A DNA stretch of 64,000 nt from Paenibacillus brevis (GTDB taxonomy: Bacteria > Bacillota > Bacilli > Paenibacillales > Paenibacillaceae), in assembly GCF_018919145.1 (NCBI RefSeq), contig NZ_JAHLQJ010000013.1:103999-167998 (forward strand), written 5' to 3'. The position numbers and the translations under genes are program-made. Within the stretch, counting starts at the first letter, position 1. The number at the start of each line of letters is the position of its first letter. This document shows, piece after piece, positions 8,627 through 17,285 of the stretch. Under the pieces are notes generated by a model. The model ran no database searches, had not been told where the DNA came from, and worked only from the letters and a program-made list of their open reading frames with translations.

Positions 8627-9292
8627 ATGACGATGAAGCAAGTAACGGATTATGAACTGGAGGGCTGGATTCGCTCGTACAAGCTGACGGCGGAAAATGG
8701 TCGGGGATGCGGCCATAGAATGACCTGGCAGCAGCGTGTTCAGTACGCGGTCGGTCATGCCGTCAATGACTATTTTACTTTGCCTCCGGCAGTTCGTCTC
8801 CAGACGCCGATTCAGGTTCTACTGAATCGGCGCTGGCCTCGCGAGCTAAGTGGCTTTTCTGATCTTGCGCATTACTGGGAAGTGTATAACCGGATCGTAG
8901 AGAATTTAACGCTCGTTACAGGAATGATGGTCTATGATTATCCGGTGGCCCTATATGAGAATTGGACAACTGAAGCAACTAAACTTGATATACGATTATC
9001 TCTCATTGTTCAGGCGGTGTGGCAGGAACGCGGCAATCCGTTGCAAATGAAGGTACAGAAATTTCTCGTTGAGGATGATGAGGAAATGACGGATGCTTTT
9101 GTTCACATGGTTAATGTGTTCTGGCATAATGCCTTCGGCCGGCCCCCCGGAGAGATCGAGGTCTATGCTTTACTGGAGGGGCGCCGCTATTCCTTCGCTG
9201 GAGAATCGCTTAGCCTGTCTAAATCGACGGATTATATGAGTCTGCTGGTGGATACTTGGGAGAGAGAAGCGCGGGAAGAATATATCGTTTGA
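8627..9292 (+). CDS. Hypothetical protein downstream of the OppD-type gene
   Basis: 221 aa from ATG 8627, chosen because GGAGGTGAT (8609-8617) lies nine bases upstream; an in-frame TTG at 8597 lacks such a site. The protein is soluble, rich in Trp and Tyr, and mostly helical, with no signal peptide. It contains GCGHRMTWQQRVQYAVGHAV and a C-terminal half with VNVFWHNAFGRPPGEIE. I recognise no family. It follows the OppD-type gene by 73 bases with no terminator between, so it is probably under the same Fur control. Confidence 0.6.
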   Translation: MTMKQVTDYELEGWIRSYKLTAENGRGCGHRMTWQQRVQYAVGHAVNDYFTLPPAVRLQTPIQVLLNRRWPRELSGFSDLAHYWEVYNRIVENLTLVTGMMVYDYPVALYENWTTEATKLDIRLSLIVQAVWQERGNPLQMKVQKFLVEDDEEMTDAFVHMVNVFWHNAFGRPPGEIEVYALLEGRRYSFAGESLSLSKSTDYMSLLVDTWEREAREEYIV

Positions 9293-9343
9293 ATAGTTGA
9301 TTAATTGGATATCTCCGGGAGAGTAGTTATAGTCCATTTATAC

Positions 9344-9385
9344 AAGAAAGAGCGATTCAGGATATCCCTGATATCGCTCTTTCTT
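9344..9385. terminator. Strong symmetrical hairpin, probable bidirectional terminator
   Basis: AAGAAAGAGCGAT (9344-9356) pairs perfectly with ATCGCTCTTTCTT (9373-9385), and the loop itself contains a CAGG/CCTG pairing. The 3' arm ends in Ts in both directions. It can end the gene at 8627-9292 on the plus strand and the crRNA-like RNA on the minus strand. Confidence 0.7.
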
Positions 9386-9456
9386 AATCTACGTGCACCA
9401 AATAATTATTATTTCAATCCACACACCGTTAGGTGTGACTAGTACTTAAATATAAC
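9344..9456 (-). ncRNA. Candidate crRNA-like regulatory RNA (orphan CRISPR repeat plus short spacer)
   Basis: On the minus strand, 9439 to 9411 is a 29-base type I-C-like repeat. It has GT, a 6-bp hairpin CACACC/GGTGTG with loop TAAC, then the 11-base handle TGGATTGAAAT identical to both arrays. The stem differs from both arrays, yet pairing is kept by compensatory changes. The next 25 bases (9410 to 9386) are spacer-like and begin AATAATTATTTGG. They run into the hairpin at 9344-9385, which would end the RNA. A TATAAT lies on the minus strand at 9468-9463 without a clear -35 box. Established: some type I systems use crRNA-like RNAs with short seed matches to repress their own cas promoters. 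Inferred: this is such an RNA. The alternative is a relic of a lost array. Confidence 0.55.
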
Positions 9457-9514
9457 CAGAAAATTATAATAAACACAAACAAAAATATATCTAGGACTTA
9501 GTAATCATAATATA

Positions 9515-9555
9515 TTCAATAAATATTTATTAATGCTTCAATAAATATTTGTTAG
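9515..9555 (+). repeat. Tandem TTC-flanked sites matching the crRNA-like spacer
   Basis: TTCAATAAATATTTATTA (9515-9532) and TTCAATAAATATTTGTTA (9538-9555) are direct repeats with a 23-bp period. TTC is the usual type I-C PAM. After it, AATAAATATTT(A/G) matches the first 12 bases of the orphan spacer, except at position 6 in both copies and position 12 in the first. These sixth-base positions are flipped out in type I effector complexes. Confidence 0.6.
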
Positions 9556-9559
9556 TTCA

Positions 9560-9588
9560 TTGACAATCAGTAATATAAGGACTATCCT
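9560..9588 (+). promoter_or_regulatory. Likely cas operon promoter
   Basis: A perfect TTGACA (9560-9565), a 17-bp spacer and TATCCT (9583-9588, four of six). The second seed-match site ends only eight bases before the -35 box, and a full-length protospacer from 9540 would cover it. The leader to cas3 would be about 220 bases; the rest of 9589-9800 is AT-rich with no gene seen. Confidence 0.6.
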
Positions 9589-9816
9589 GTAATCAATCAT
9601 ATTATCCTTATTATGGTTGGCAATAAAATACTTCATTGTTTACTACTCACTTTGCATTAAAGATTCATAACTCCTAGTATCCGCACACATCTTTTTCTCC
9701 TAACCGCGCACCTATCTTTACATAACTCTCTGTAATTTCACCTTTGTTTCCACTGCAATCTTGAGAACAGCTTAATAAGTCTAGCTTTTTTAATTTCTTA
9801 TGAGAGGGGACAAGTT

Positions 9817-12093
9817 ATGTTGTTTTACGCACATTCGACGAATCGGAAGGACAAATCAGATTGGCAACTGTTACTAACCCACCTAAAACAGGTCGCCGAG
9901 GAGGCTGGGGAATTTGCTAAGAAGTTTAAAGCTTGGGAATGGGGCTGGGTGGCAGGACTACTTCATGATTTAGGGAAGTATTCCCTCCAATTTCAAAAAC
10001 GGTTGGATGGCTCGTCAATTCCAGTAGAGCATGCTCTGGCAGGCGCCTTGGAATTATTAAAGAGGAATACAGATGATAAGACAGGGCCACAGGCACGGTT
10101 GCTAGCATATATTATTGCTGGACACCATGCCGGCTTGGCAGACTATCAATCTGATAAAGATTCTGCTCTGGTTCACAGGCTGGAGCGTGAACCAGCCCCT
10201 TATGATGCCGCGTTCGCAGAGATAACGATTCCTGACGTACCTATGAAATTTCCATTAGTATCAGGATTACATACGGGTCTTCAAATTTCTTTATTCGTCC
10301 GAATGATTTTTTCCTGTCTGGTTGATGCAGACTCTCTAAACACTGAAGGTTTCTGCGATCCAGTGAGAAGCAAGCTTCGAGGCAAGCTTTTTGAACATGA
10401 TCTATTCTGGGCGAAATTTCAACATCACCGAGAACTCAAATTTGCAAACGTTGATAGAACTACAGAAATTAATCTTCTTCGAGAAGAGCTTTATCAGGAA
10501 TGTTTAAGCCAGGCCACGGAAATAAGAGGAATATTCAAACTAAGTCTGCCGACGGGAGCAGGTAAGACTTTAATCTCCTTTGGTTTTGGACTAGAGCATG
10601 CTAAGCGGGCTAAGTTTGAAAGGCTAATCTACGTAATACCATTCGTTTCCATAATAGAACAAAATTCTGGTGAGTTTAGAGATATCCTAGGCAGCGAATA
10701 TGTACTAGAGCATCACTCTAACTACCAACATGAGAAGGCACGCGAGAAGCTAACGGAGAAGGACATTGATGCTTTAAAGCTGGCTGAAGAGAATTGGGAT
10801 ATGCCGGTGGTGGTGACCACCAATGTGCAGTTCTTTGAGTCACTGTTCTCCTCCAAACGCTCCCGCGCACGGAAATTGCATAATATTGCGAATAGCATGA
10901 TTATTTTGGACGAAGCTCAATTAATGATGGGGGGATTTTTTAAACCATGTCTTTATGTACTGGATGAACTAGTACGAAATTATGGATGCTCGGTTATGAT
11001 ATGTACTGCCACTCAGCCTCCGATCTCTTCCATCCTAGATAAGACTGCAATTAAAGAAATTGTTGCAGACCCGACGAAACGGTACAAACAATTTGAGCGA
11101 GTGAACCTGAATTTTATCGGAAAATGTTCATGGAAGGACATTGCGACACGGATCGTGGAGGGAGAGCCTCAGAGCCTATGCATAGTAAACACCCGAGGGA
11201 ATGCTTTGAATTTATATTCCAGCCTAAAAAAGAGCTACAAACCAGACGAGCTTTACCATTTAAGCGCTCGTATGACACCGAAGCATCGCAGCTACATTTT
11301 GTCTATTGTAAGACAAAGGCTCCTTGACCATCTGCCATGCATTCTGATCAGCACACAGTTAATTGAGGCAGGTGTAGATGTTGATTTCCCTGTTGTATTT
11401 AGAGAAATTGCTGGTCTTGACTCAATAGCGCAGGCTGCAGGGCGTTGTAATCGTAACGGTTTGCGAGAGAAGGGAGGATTAAAAGTCCATGGAGATGTCT
11501 TCGTGTTTGAACCGGAGCAGGAATATAGAAAGAATGATTGGCTCTACAACGATATATCGGCTGCCAAAGCTCAACTTCTTCGTTGTAAGGTCCACAATCT
11601 GAATCCGTTATCTCAGGAGGTTATAGATGCTTATTATCAGCATCTCTATTTCTATAAGAGTCAGGGAGATACTGCTGATTCAGAGGCTCATGATAAAGAA
11701 GGGATACTGTCCTTGCTAAATAAGGAATGGAGAGGCTTTAGTTTCCCCTTTGCTGAGGTAAGCCAGAAGTTCAAGCTTATTGACGATAAAATGCGACCTA
11801 TTGTGATTCCTTATATCGTTGAAGATGATTTGGAAAGTCAGAAGCAATGGAATGAACTGCTTAATAAGCTTCAAAATTCTCCTTTAGTTGGGAGAGAATT
11901 ATATCGTAAGCTTCAGCCGTACACCGTTCAAGTTTATCCGCATGAATTCAATGCATTATTGGATGGAGGTGAGCTGGATGAGGTCCGAACCGATATCTTT
12001 ATACTTAGGAGGCCAATACAATGGTACGACAAAAGTTCAGGGTTAGTTCCTTACTCAAGGGATATTGCACTTCAGGAAATTCTGAACATTTGA
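9817..12093 (+). CDS. cas3: CRISPR-associated nuclease-helicase Cas3 (type I-C)
   Basis: 758 aa, ATG with GAGAGGGG upstream. Recruited by the type I-C complex to unwind and degrade target DNA. The N-terminal HD nuclease domain has H22, then H50-D51 in GLLHDLGK, and a later EHALAGA. The superfamily 2 helicase follows, with Walker A LPTGAGKT (about 244-251), the DEAQ box (about 364-368), motif III TATQPP and motif VI QAAGRCNR. HD and helicase are fused, as is normal for I-C. No frameshift is seen. It is the first gene of a seven-gene operon that continues with close or overlapping genes to cas2. Confidence 0.97.
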   Translation: MLFYAHSTNRKDKSDWQLLLTHLKQVAEEAGEFAKKFKAWEWGWVAGLLHDLGKYSLQFQKRLDGSSIPVEHALAGALELLKRNTDDKTGPQARLLAYIIAGHHAGLADYQSDKDSALVHRLEREPAPYDAAFAEITIPDVPMKFPLVSGLHTGLQISLFVRMIFSCLVDADSLNTEGFCDPVRSKLRGKLFEHDLFWAKFQHHRELKFANVDRTTEINLLREELYQECLSQATEIRGIFKLSLPTGAGKTLISFGFGLEHAKRAKFERLIYVIPFVSIIEQNSGEFRDILGSEYVLEHHSNYQHEKAREKLTEKDIDALKLAEENWDMPVVVTTNVQFFESLFSSKRSRARKLHNIANSMIILDEAQLMMGGFFKPCLYVLDELVRNYGCSVMICTATQPPISSILDKTAIKEIVADPTKRYKQFERVNLNFIGKCSWKDIATRIVEGEPQSLCIVNTRGNALNLYSSLKKSYKPDELYHLSARMTPKHRSYILSIVRQRLLDHLPCILISTQLIEAGVDVDFPVVFREIAGLDSIAQAAGRCNRNGLREKGGLKVHGDVFVFEPEQEYRKNDWLYNDISAAKAQLLRCKVHNLNPLSQEVIDAYYQHLYFYKSQGDTADSEAHDKEGILSLLNKEWRGFSFPFAEVSQKFKLIDDKMRPIVIPYIVEDDLESQKQWNELLNKLQNSPLVGRELYRKLQPYTVQVYPHEFNALLDGGELDEVRTDIFILRRPIQWYDKSSGLVPYSRDIALQEILNI

Positions 12094-12112
12094 CTGAAGG
12101 AGGGGAAATCAT

Positions 12113-12784
12113 TTGGGATATGGCGTGAAAATTTTCGTTTGGGGAGACTTGGCTTGTTTTACAAGGCCTGAAATGAAGGCGGAGCGAGTCAGTTATGATG
12201 TCATTACCCCCTCGGCAGCAAGAGGGATTCTGGAATCTATACATTGGAAGCCGGCTATACGATGGGTTGTGAATCGAATTCATGTAATAAATGAAATCAA
12301 GTTCTCCTCCCTGAAACGAAATGAAATTCGTACCAAAATTTCTGCTGGGGCAGTGAAGTCAGCAATGAATGGGAAGGATGCCGTGCTGAGGCAAAATACC
12401 TCAGAAGAGCGGGAGCAGCGTATGACAGTGATGTTGTCACAGCCTGCTTACATTATTGAAGCACATTTTGAGCTGACCGCACACAAAGGTGATAGTGATA
12501 CCGTAGAGAAGCATTACAATATTTTTCTCCGCCGAGCCAGAAATGGACAATGCTTTCAGCAACCATATTTCGGGTGCAAGGAGTTCCCGGCGAATTTCCG
12601 GCTAATTGAAGGCGATTTTTATCCGGATAAATCATTTTATAAAGACAAGCCTCTAATTGACCTGCAATGGATGCTATGGGACTTAGATTATACCAATGGG
12701 ATGACACCGAAGTTCTTCCGGGCGGTGATGGAGAATGGCGTGATTGAGGTGCCGGATATGCTGGGGGAGGGAGGGGCTGTATGA
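12113..12784 (+). CDS. cas5c: Cas5c (Cas5d), pre-crRNA endonuclease of type I-C
   Basis: 223 aa, TTG start at 12113 with AAGGAGGGG at good spacing; the nearby ATG is out of frame. In I-C systems, which lack Cas6, Cas5c cuts the repeat hairpin at its base to leave an 11-base 5' handle and then stays in the complex. The N-terminal RAMP ferredoxin fold (VKIFVWGDLACFTRPEMK) and RVSYDVITPSAARGILESI fit the family. It overlaps cas8c by four bases (ATGA). The handle TGGATTGAAAT is shared by both arrays and the orphan repeat, so it could process all three. Confidence 0.95.
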   Translation: MGYGVKIFVWGDLACFTRPEMKAERVSYDVITPSAARGILESIHWKPAIRWVVNRIHVINEIKFSSLKRNEIRTKISAGAVKSAMNGKDAVLRQNTSEEREQRMTVMLSQPAYIIEAHFELTAHKGDSDTVEKHYNIFLRRARNGQCFQQPYFGCKEFPANFRLIEGDFYPDKSFYKDKPLIDLQWMLWDLDYTNGMTPKFFRAVMENGVIEVPDMLGEGGAV

Positions 12785-14703
12785 TTTTGCAGGCATTGGT
12801 TAAACGGTATCATATGCTCGTGGCAGATCCAGATTCCGACATGGCACCACCTCACTATAGTAGAGATAAGGTTTCCTTTATCCTTGTACTGAACACGGCT
12901 GGTGAGATCGTCAGAGTGGAAAGTATTCGGTATGAGGATGCCAAGAAGAAGCTGCGTCCGGCCATTCTGACGGTACCTGAACATACTGCGCGTTCGGGAA
13001 CAGGCTCCAAGCCGTACTATCTGTCCGACAAGGCAGAGTATGTATTGGGCTTGGTGAAACAAAAGGATGGAACCTTAATGGTATCGAAGCGTTTCCAGAG
13101 CAGCCGACAATTGCATCTAATGCTGCTGAAAGACAAGAATGGCCCGGAAGCAACCGCGCTTAAAAATTTCTACATGAACTGGAATCCAGAAACTCAGCTT
13201 GAAAATTCCAGTCTAAAAGCAGAGCTTGATATGATTCTCGGGACTACGGATAACAATCTTGCATTTCAACTTGAAGGATATGATCTTATGCATAAATCCG
13301 GGGAATTGCTAGAGCCATGGGAGCAACAAGATCAGTCCCAAGATGAAGAATCTGTAATATTGGGAAGTTGTTTAGTAACTGGAGAGACCTCTGTGCCTAT
13401 AGCGCGTGTTCATGATATTAAAATCAAAGGGGTTCAAAACACCAACTCGGCAGGAGCAAGCCTGGTTTCTTTTAACTTTGATGCGACGGAATCCTACGGA
13501 AAGACGCAAAGCTACAATGCTCCGGTTAGTCAGGCTGCTGTAAGTGCATATACTAAGGCACTAAATGATCTGTTGTCCTCTCAGGACAATACTTTGCGGC
13601 ACTTTGGTGAAATGACCGTGACCTATTGGGCAGAACGTCAACCAGATTCCGATGCATGGAGATTGCAAGAGGGAATTTTCAGTCATTGGGTAGAAGGAGA
13701 GGGGTTTCAGTCACAGGATGAGGGCAAAGAGGAAGAAACTAAAACTACCGCTCAAATCCGTGACTTGCTGAAACGTGTTCAAGGCGGAAAAGCGATATCC
13801 CAATCCCTACCAAATGAATCAAATTTTTATATATTAGGCTTATCGGGCAACAATGCGCGAATTTCGGTTCGCTATTTTTGGCAAGGGAGTTTTGGGGATT
13901 TGCTTGTTAACTTGAATCAGTATCAGGAAGATCTGTATCTGCAAAGAGTGGGCAATCAACCTGAACAAATTCCGGGGATATTCCGCATTATGCTGGAAAC
14001 CGTACGTAAAGTGACTGACTTCACGGCTATGAAGAAGAGTGTTTCGTCAAGCATGGAAAGCCAATGGTTTCGGTCAATGGTCGAAGGGAGAGGGTTTCCT
14101 TATACCGTGTATGCTTCGATTGTAAATCGAATCAGGACAGATGGCATAATTCATCCGTTTGGAGAAAATGGCAGAAGTGCGTGGATAAGAGCTTCTGTCA
14201 TTAAAGGCTACTTAACGCGAAATGAACGAATTCGTAAACAGGATAAATATAAGGAGGCGCTTGGTATGTCCGTAAATAAGGATGCTCCCCAAGTATCTTA
14301 TCGATTGGGTAGATTGTTTGCGGTGCTTGAGAAAATTCAAAGCGATTCAGCAAATGGTCGGTTGAACGTGACAATTAAGAAAAGCTTCTTTGCATCTGCA
14401 GCGGCAACGCCTGGAACGGTATTTCCTCGTCTACTCAAGCTCTCAAACTCTCATTTGAGTAAACTCAGCCCAAATATTGAGATTTGGTGGAATAAACTCA
14501 TCAGAGAAATTATGGGTGAAATTAGGATAGATCAGCATGGTGGTGGCATACCCAAGCGACTCAATTTAGAAGAACAGGGTGTTTTTATGCTCGGATATTT
14601 TCAGCAGATGCAAGATTTGTATACATCTAAATCTAGTGAGGGCACCCCAGTTGTAAATGATAAAAATAACGAAGGAGTGGATATGAATGAGCACAACGAT
14701 TAA
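12781..14703 (+). CDS. cas8c: Cas8c (Csd1), large subunit of type I-C
   Basis: 640 aa, start overlaps the cas5c stop. The large subunit reads the PAM and helps load Cas3; in I-C an internal start inside the gene can also give a small Cas11-like subunit. The sequence has the Csd1 layout: AVSAYTKALNDLL, then a central FYILGLSGNNARISVRYFW segment and a helical C-terminal region. The length is slightly above the usual 570-620 residues. A possible internal Cas11c start would be in the last third (ATG 14263 lies nine bases after AAGGAGG), which I note as inference. It overlaps cas7 by 17 bases. Confidence 0.95.
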   Translation: MILQALVKRYHMLVADPDSDMAPPHYSRDKVSFILVLNTAGEIVRVESIRYEDAKKKLRPAILTVPEHTARSGTGSKPYYLSDKAEYVLGLVKQKDGTLMVSKRFQSSRQLHLMLLKDKNGPEATALKNFYMNWNPETQLENSSLKAELDMILGTTDNNLAFQLEGYDLMHKSGELLEPWEQQDQSQDEESVILGSCLVTGETSVPIARVHDIKIKGVQNTNSAGASLVSFNFDATESYGKTQSYNAPVSQAAVSAYTKALNDLLSSQDNTLRHFGEMTVTYWAERQPDSDAWRLQEGIFSHWVEGEGFQSQDEGKEEETKTTAQIRDLLKRVQGGKAISQSLPNESNFYILGLSGNNARISVRYFWQGSFGDLLVNLNQYQEDLYLQRVGNQPEQIPGIFRIMLETVRKVTDFTAMKKSVSSSMESQWFRSMVEGRGFPYTVYASIVNRIRTDGIIHPFGENGRSAWIRASVIKGYLTRNERIRKQDKYKEALGMSVNKDAPQVSYRLGRLFAVLEKIQSDSANGRLNVTIKKSFFASAAATPGTVFPRLLKLSNSHLSKLSPNIEIWWNKLIREIMGEIRIDQHGGGIPKRLNLEEQGVFMLGYFQQMQDLYTSKSSEGTPVVNDKNNEGVDMNEHND

Positions 14704-15556
14704 TCGACATGAGTTTACCATTTTCTTTGATGTAACGAACGGAAATCCTAACGGCGACCCTGACATGGGCAATATGCCACGTATTGATGCAGAAACGGGG
14801 CATGGTCTGGTTACAGATGTGTGCCTGAAGAGAAAAATTCGCAATTATGTAGATATTGTAAAAAATGACACCGAAGGTTATCAAATTTACGTGGGTGAGA
14901 GTGCAGCTCTAAATGAGCAACATCGCAAGGCATATCGTGCACTGCGTGATGGAGATATAGAACAGGCCAAAGAATTAAAGCCTAAGGATAAGAGTGAAGC
15001 CGCGCTACTGACTAAATGGATGTGCCACAATTTCTTTGATGTACGTACATTTGGTGCAGTGATGACAACCAAGGTGAACTGTGGACAAGTTCGTGGGCCT
15101 GTACAGTTCACATTTGCTCGGAGTGTAGACCCAATACTCTCTCAGGAAACGACCATTACGCGGCAGGCTGTTACACAAGAAGGAGCAGAGAAAGAACGGG
15201 AGATGGGCAGAAAGCATATTATTCCTTACGCACTTTATCGGATGGATGGATATATATCTGGCCATCTAGCGGGACAAACCTCTTTCACTACGGAAGATTT
15301 GGAGCTACTCTGGGAGGCTATCATTAATATGTTTGAGCATGATCGTTCGGCATCAAGAGGACAGATGTCATTACGAAAGCTAATTATATTTCAGCATGAT
15401 TCACTTCTCGGAAAGACGCCGGCCCATCGGTTATTTGAACGTGTAGGGGTTGAAACTTCAGGTGATCATAATCCGGCCAGAAGCATCGGAGATTATCATA
15501 TTACGGTAGATTATAATGATGTGCCTGAAGGCGTAACAATTATCGAGAAATGGTGA
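14687..15556 (+). CDS. cas7c: Cas7c (Csd2), backbone subunit of type I-C
   Basis: 289 aa, ATG inside the end of cas8c with AAGGAGTGG upstream. Cas7c forms the helical backbone that holds the spacer part of the crRNA and flips out every sixth base. Typical Csd2 features are the N-terminal FFDVTNGNPNGDPDMGNMPR, DVCLKRKIRNYV, and the central FDVRTFGAVM with VRGPVQF. Length is normal. It overlaps cas4 by seven bases. Confidence 0.96.
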   Translation: MSTTINRHEFTIFFDVTNGNPNGDPDMGNMPRIDAETGHGLVTDVCLKRKIRNYVDIVKNDTEGYQIYVGESAALNEQHRKAYRALRDGDIEQAKELKPKDKSEAALLTKWMCHNFFDVRTFGAVMTTKVNCGQVRGPVQFTFARSVDPILSQETTITRQAVTQEGAEKEREMGRKHIIPYALYRMDGYISGHLAGQTSFTTEDLELLWEAIINMFEHDRSASRGQMSLRKLIIFQHDSLLGKTPAHRLFERVGVETSGDHNPARSIGDYHITVDYNDVPEGVTIIEKW

Positions 15557-16239
15557 GCGGCAAATCGTATGAAGAGGATAACCTGCTGCTGCTGTCGGGA
15601 CTTCAGCACTTTGCCTTTTGTAAACGCCAGTGGGCATTAATTCATCTCGAACAGCAATGGTCGGACAATGTCAGAACGTATGAAGGAGACTTGTTACATC
15701 GTAAGGTGGACAATCCCTCGATCAGGGAAACGCGCGGCAAAGTAATTATTTCGCGTGCAATGCCTTTAATATCAAGCAGTCTTGGTATAACTGGGACAGC
15801 AGATGTTGTAGAATTTCACTCTGCTGAGCAAGAGGATTTACCTGAATATGTGACTAGACTAACCGGGCGGAAAGGGCTTTGGAAGCCCTTTCCGGTTGAG
15901 TACAAGCGAGGAAAGCCAAAAGGCGGGGACTGTGATGAAGTCCAGTTATGTGCTCAGGCCATGTGTCTGGAGGAAATGCTGAATGTAAAAATCGAGATGG
16001 GCAGTTTATTTTACGGGCAACAAGAACGACGTTATATGGTTGCATTTACAAGCCAACTTAGGGAGAGTGTAGAAAGTTATTTACTGGAGATGAGAAAGCT
16101 CCTTAATAGCGGCACTACTCCGGGCGGAACGTATTCTAAGGCTTGCAAATCCTGTTCGCTAATCGATCTGTGCTTGCCGAAACTAAGCACATGTTCGGTA
16201 GAACAGTACTTGGAAAGTTATTTGGGAGAAGAATTATGA
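15550..16239 (+). CDS. cas4: Cas4, PAM-selecting exonuclease of the adaptation module
   Basis: 229 aa, ATG overlapping the cas7 stop. Cas4 trims prespacers and selects those with a correct PAM, acting with Cas1-Cas2. The RecB-type nuclease residues are visible (D85 in GTADVVEF, E117 and K119 in PVEYKRGK). So are the four cysteines for an Fe-S cluster: C24 in FAFCKRQW and C199, C202 and C208 in ACKSC...DLCLP. Length is typical for I-C. It overlaps cas1 by four bases (ATGA). Confidence 0.95.
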   Translation: MVSGKSYEEDNLLLLSGLQHFAFCKRQWALIHLEQQWSDNVRTYEGDLLHRKVDNPSIRETRGKVIISRAMPLISSSLGITGTADVVEFHSAEQEDLPEYVTRLTGRKGLWKPFPVEYKRGKPKGGDCDEVQLCAQAMCLEEMLNVKIEMGSLFYGQQERRYMVAFTSQLRESVESYLLEMRKLLNSGTTPGGTYSKACKSCSLIDLCLPKLSTCSVEQYLESYLGEEL

Positions 16240-17264
16240 GAAAATTGTTGAATACATTATACGTCACTTCCACTGATAATTATCTATCTCGTGACGGCGA
16301 GAATGTGGTGATTTTGGCGGAGCAAGCGGAAAAATTCCGTATTCCTATTCACAATCTGGAAGCTATTATTACATTTGGTTACACGGGAGCCAGCCCTGGA
16401 CTTATGCATTTATGTGCAGAGAGAGGAGTAGCGCTGACTTTTCTGAATGAGCATGGGGGCTTCCGAGCGCGAATTCAGGGAAAAACCTCTGGAAATGTAT
16501 TGTTACGACGCAAGCAGTACAAATTCTCAGATGGCCCGGAGGCTCTACAGATCGCGAAGCGAATGATTCAGGCAAAAGTAATTAACTCTAGAACCGTAAT
16601 TAACCGTGCTATTCGTGATTACGGTGAGCAGGATAAGAGCAGTCAACTCCAACCCATTGCAGTGGAGTTAAAGCGGCTTTCCCACATGGTTATCCATGTG
16701 GATAATCTGGATACTCTTCGAGGAGTAGAAGGAGAGGCGGCTAAGCATTATTTTAGCGGTATGAACGAACTGATTCTCACAGAGAAAAAGGCTTTTATGA
16801 TGACGACTAGAAATCGGCGTCCGCCTAAGGATCGAATAAATGCCTTGCTGTCATTCCTATACACTATGTTGCGCTTAGATGTACAAGCTGCTCTGGAGAC
16901 AGTTGGGCTTGATCCTGCCGTTGGATTTCTACATCGAGATAGGCCCGGTCGAGCCAGTCTGGCGCTTGATTTAATGGAGGAGCTTCGACCTTACCTAGCC
17001 GATCGCCTGGCGCTGACACTAATAAATAGAAAGCAAATATCGCCAAAATCGTTTATTATTAAGGAAAATGGAGCGGTATTGTTGTCCGATGAAGGAAGGA
17101 ATATCGTATTAAGCTCTTGGCAGCAAAGGAAAAAAGAAGAAATCAGGCATCCGTTTCTTGACGAAACGATTGAAGTAGGATTAATTCCGTATGCACAGGC
17201 CTTACTATTAGCCCGATTTATTCGGGGAGATATTGAGGATTATCCTCCCTATTTATGGAAATGA
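16236..17264 (+). CDS. cas1: Cas1 integrase (type I-C)
   Basis: 342 aa from ATG 16236, which overlaps the cas4 stop as ATGA. The frame is open further upstream, but that part has no family similarity. Cas1 inserts new spacers as a complex with Cas2. The N-terminal beta domain begins MRKLLNTLYV. The catalytic helical domain holds the metal-binding Glu in RGVEGEAAK (E165), His in VGFLHRDRPGR (H233) and Asp in LALDLMEELRP (D245). It is complete, unlike the second copy at 19157. Confidence 0.97.
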   Translation: MRKLLNTLYVTSTDNYLSRDGENVVILAEQAEKFRIPIHNLEAIITFGYTGASPGLMHLCAERGVALTFLNEHGGFRARIQGKTSGNVLLRRKQYKFSDGPEALQIAKRMIQAKVINSRTVINRAIRDYGEQDKSSQLQPIAVELKRLSHMVIHVDNLDTLRGVEGEAAKHYFSGMNELILTEKKAFMMTTRNRRPPKDRINALLSFLYTMLRLDVQAALETVGLDPAVGFLHRDRPGRASLALDLMEELRPYLADRLALTLINRKQISPKSFIIKENGAVLLSDEGRNIVLSSWQQRKKEEIRHPFLDETIEVGLIPYAQALLLARFIRGDIEDYPPYLWK

Positions 17265-17285
17265 GCGATGTAGGAGGAGAAGCAA

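Noticed and set aside
9595..9800. Possible small gene between the cas promoter and cas3
   Set aside because: No frame with a ribosome site or coding bias was found; the region is AT-rich.
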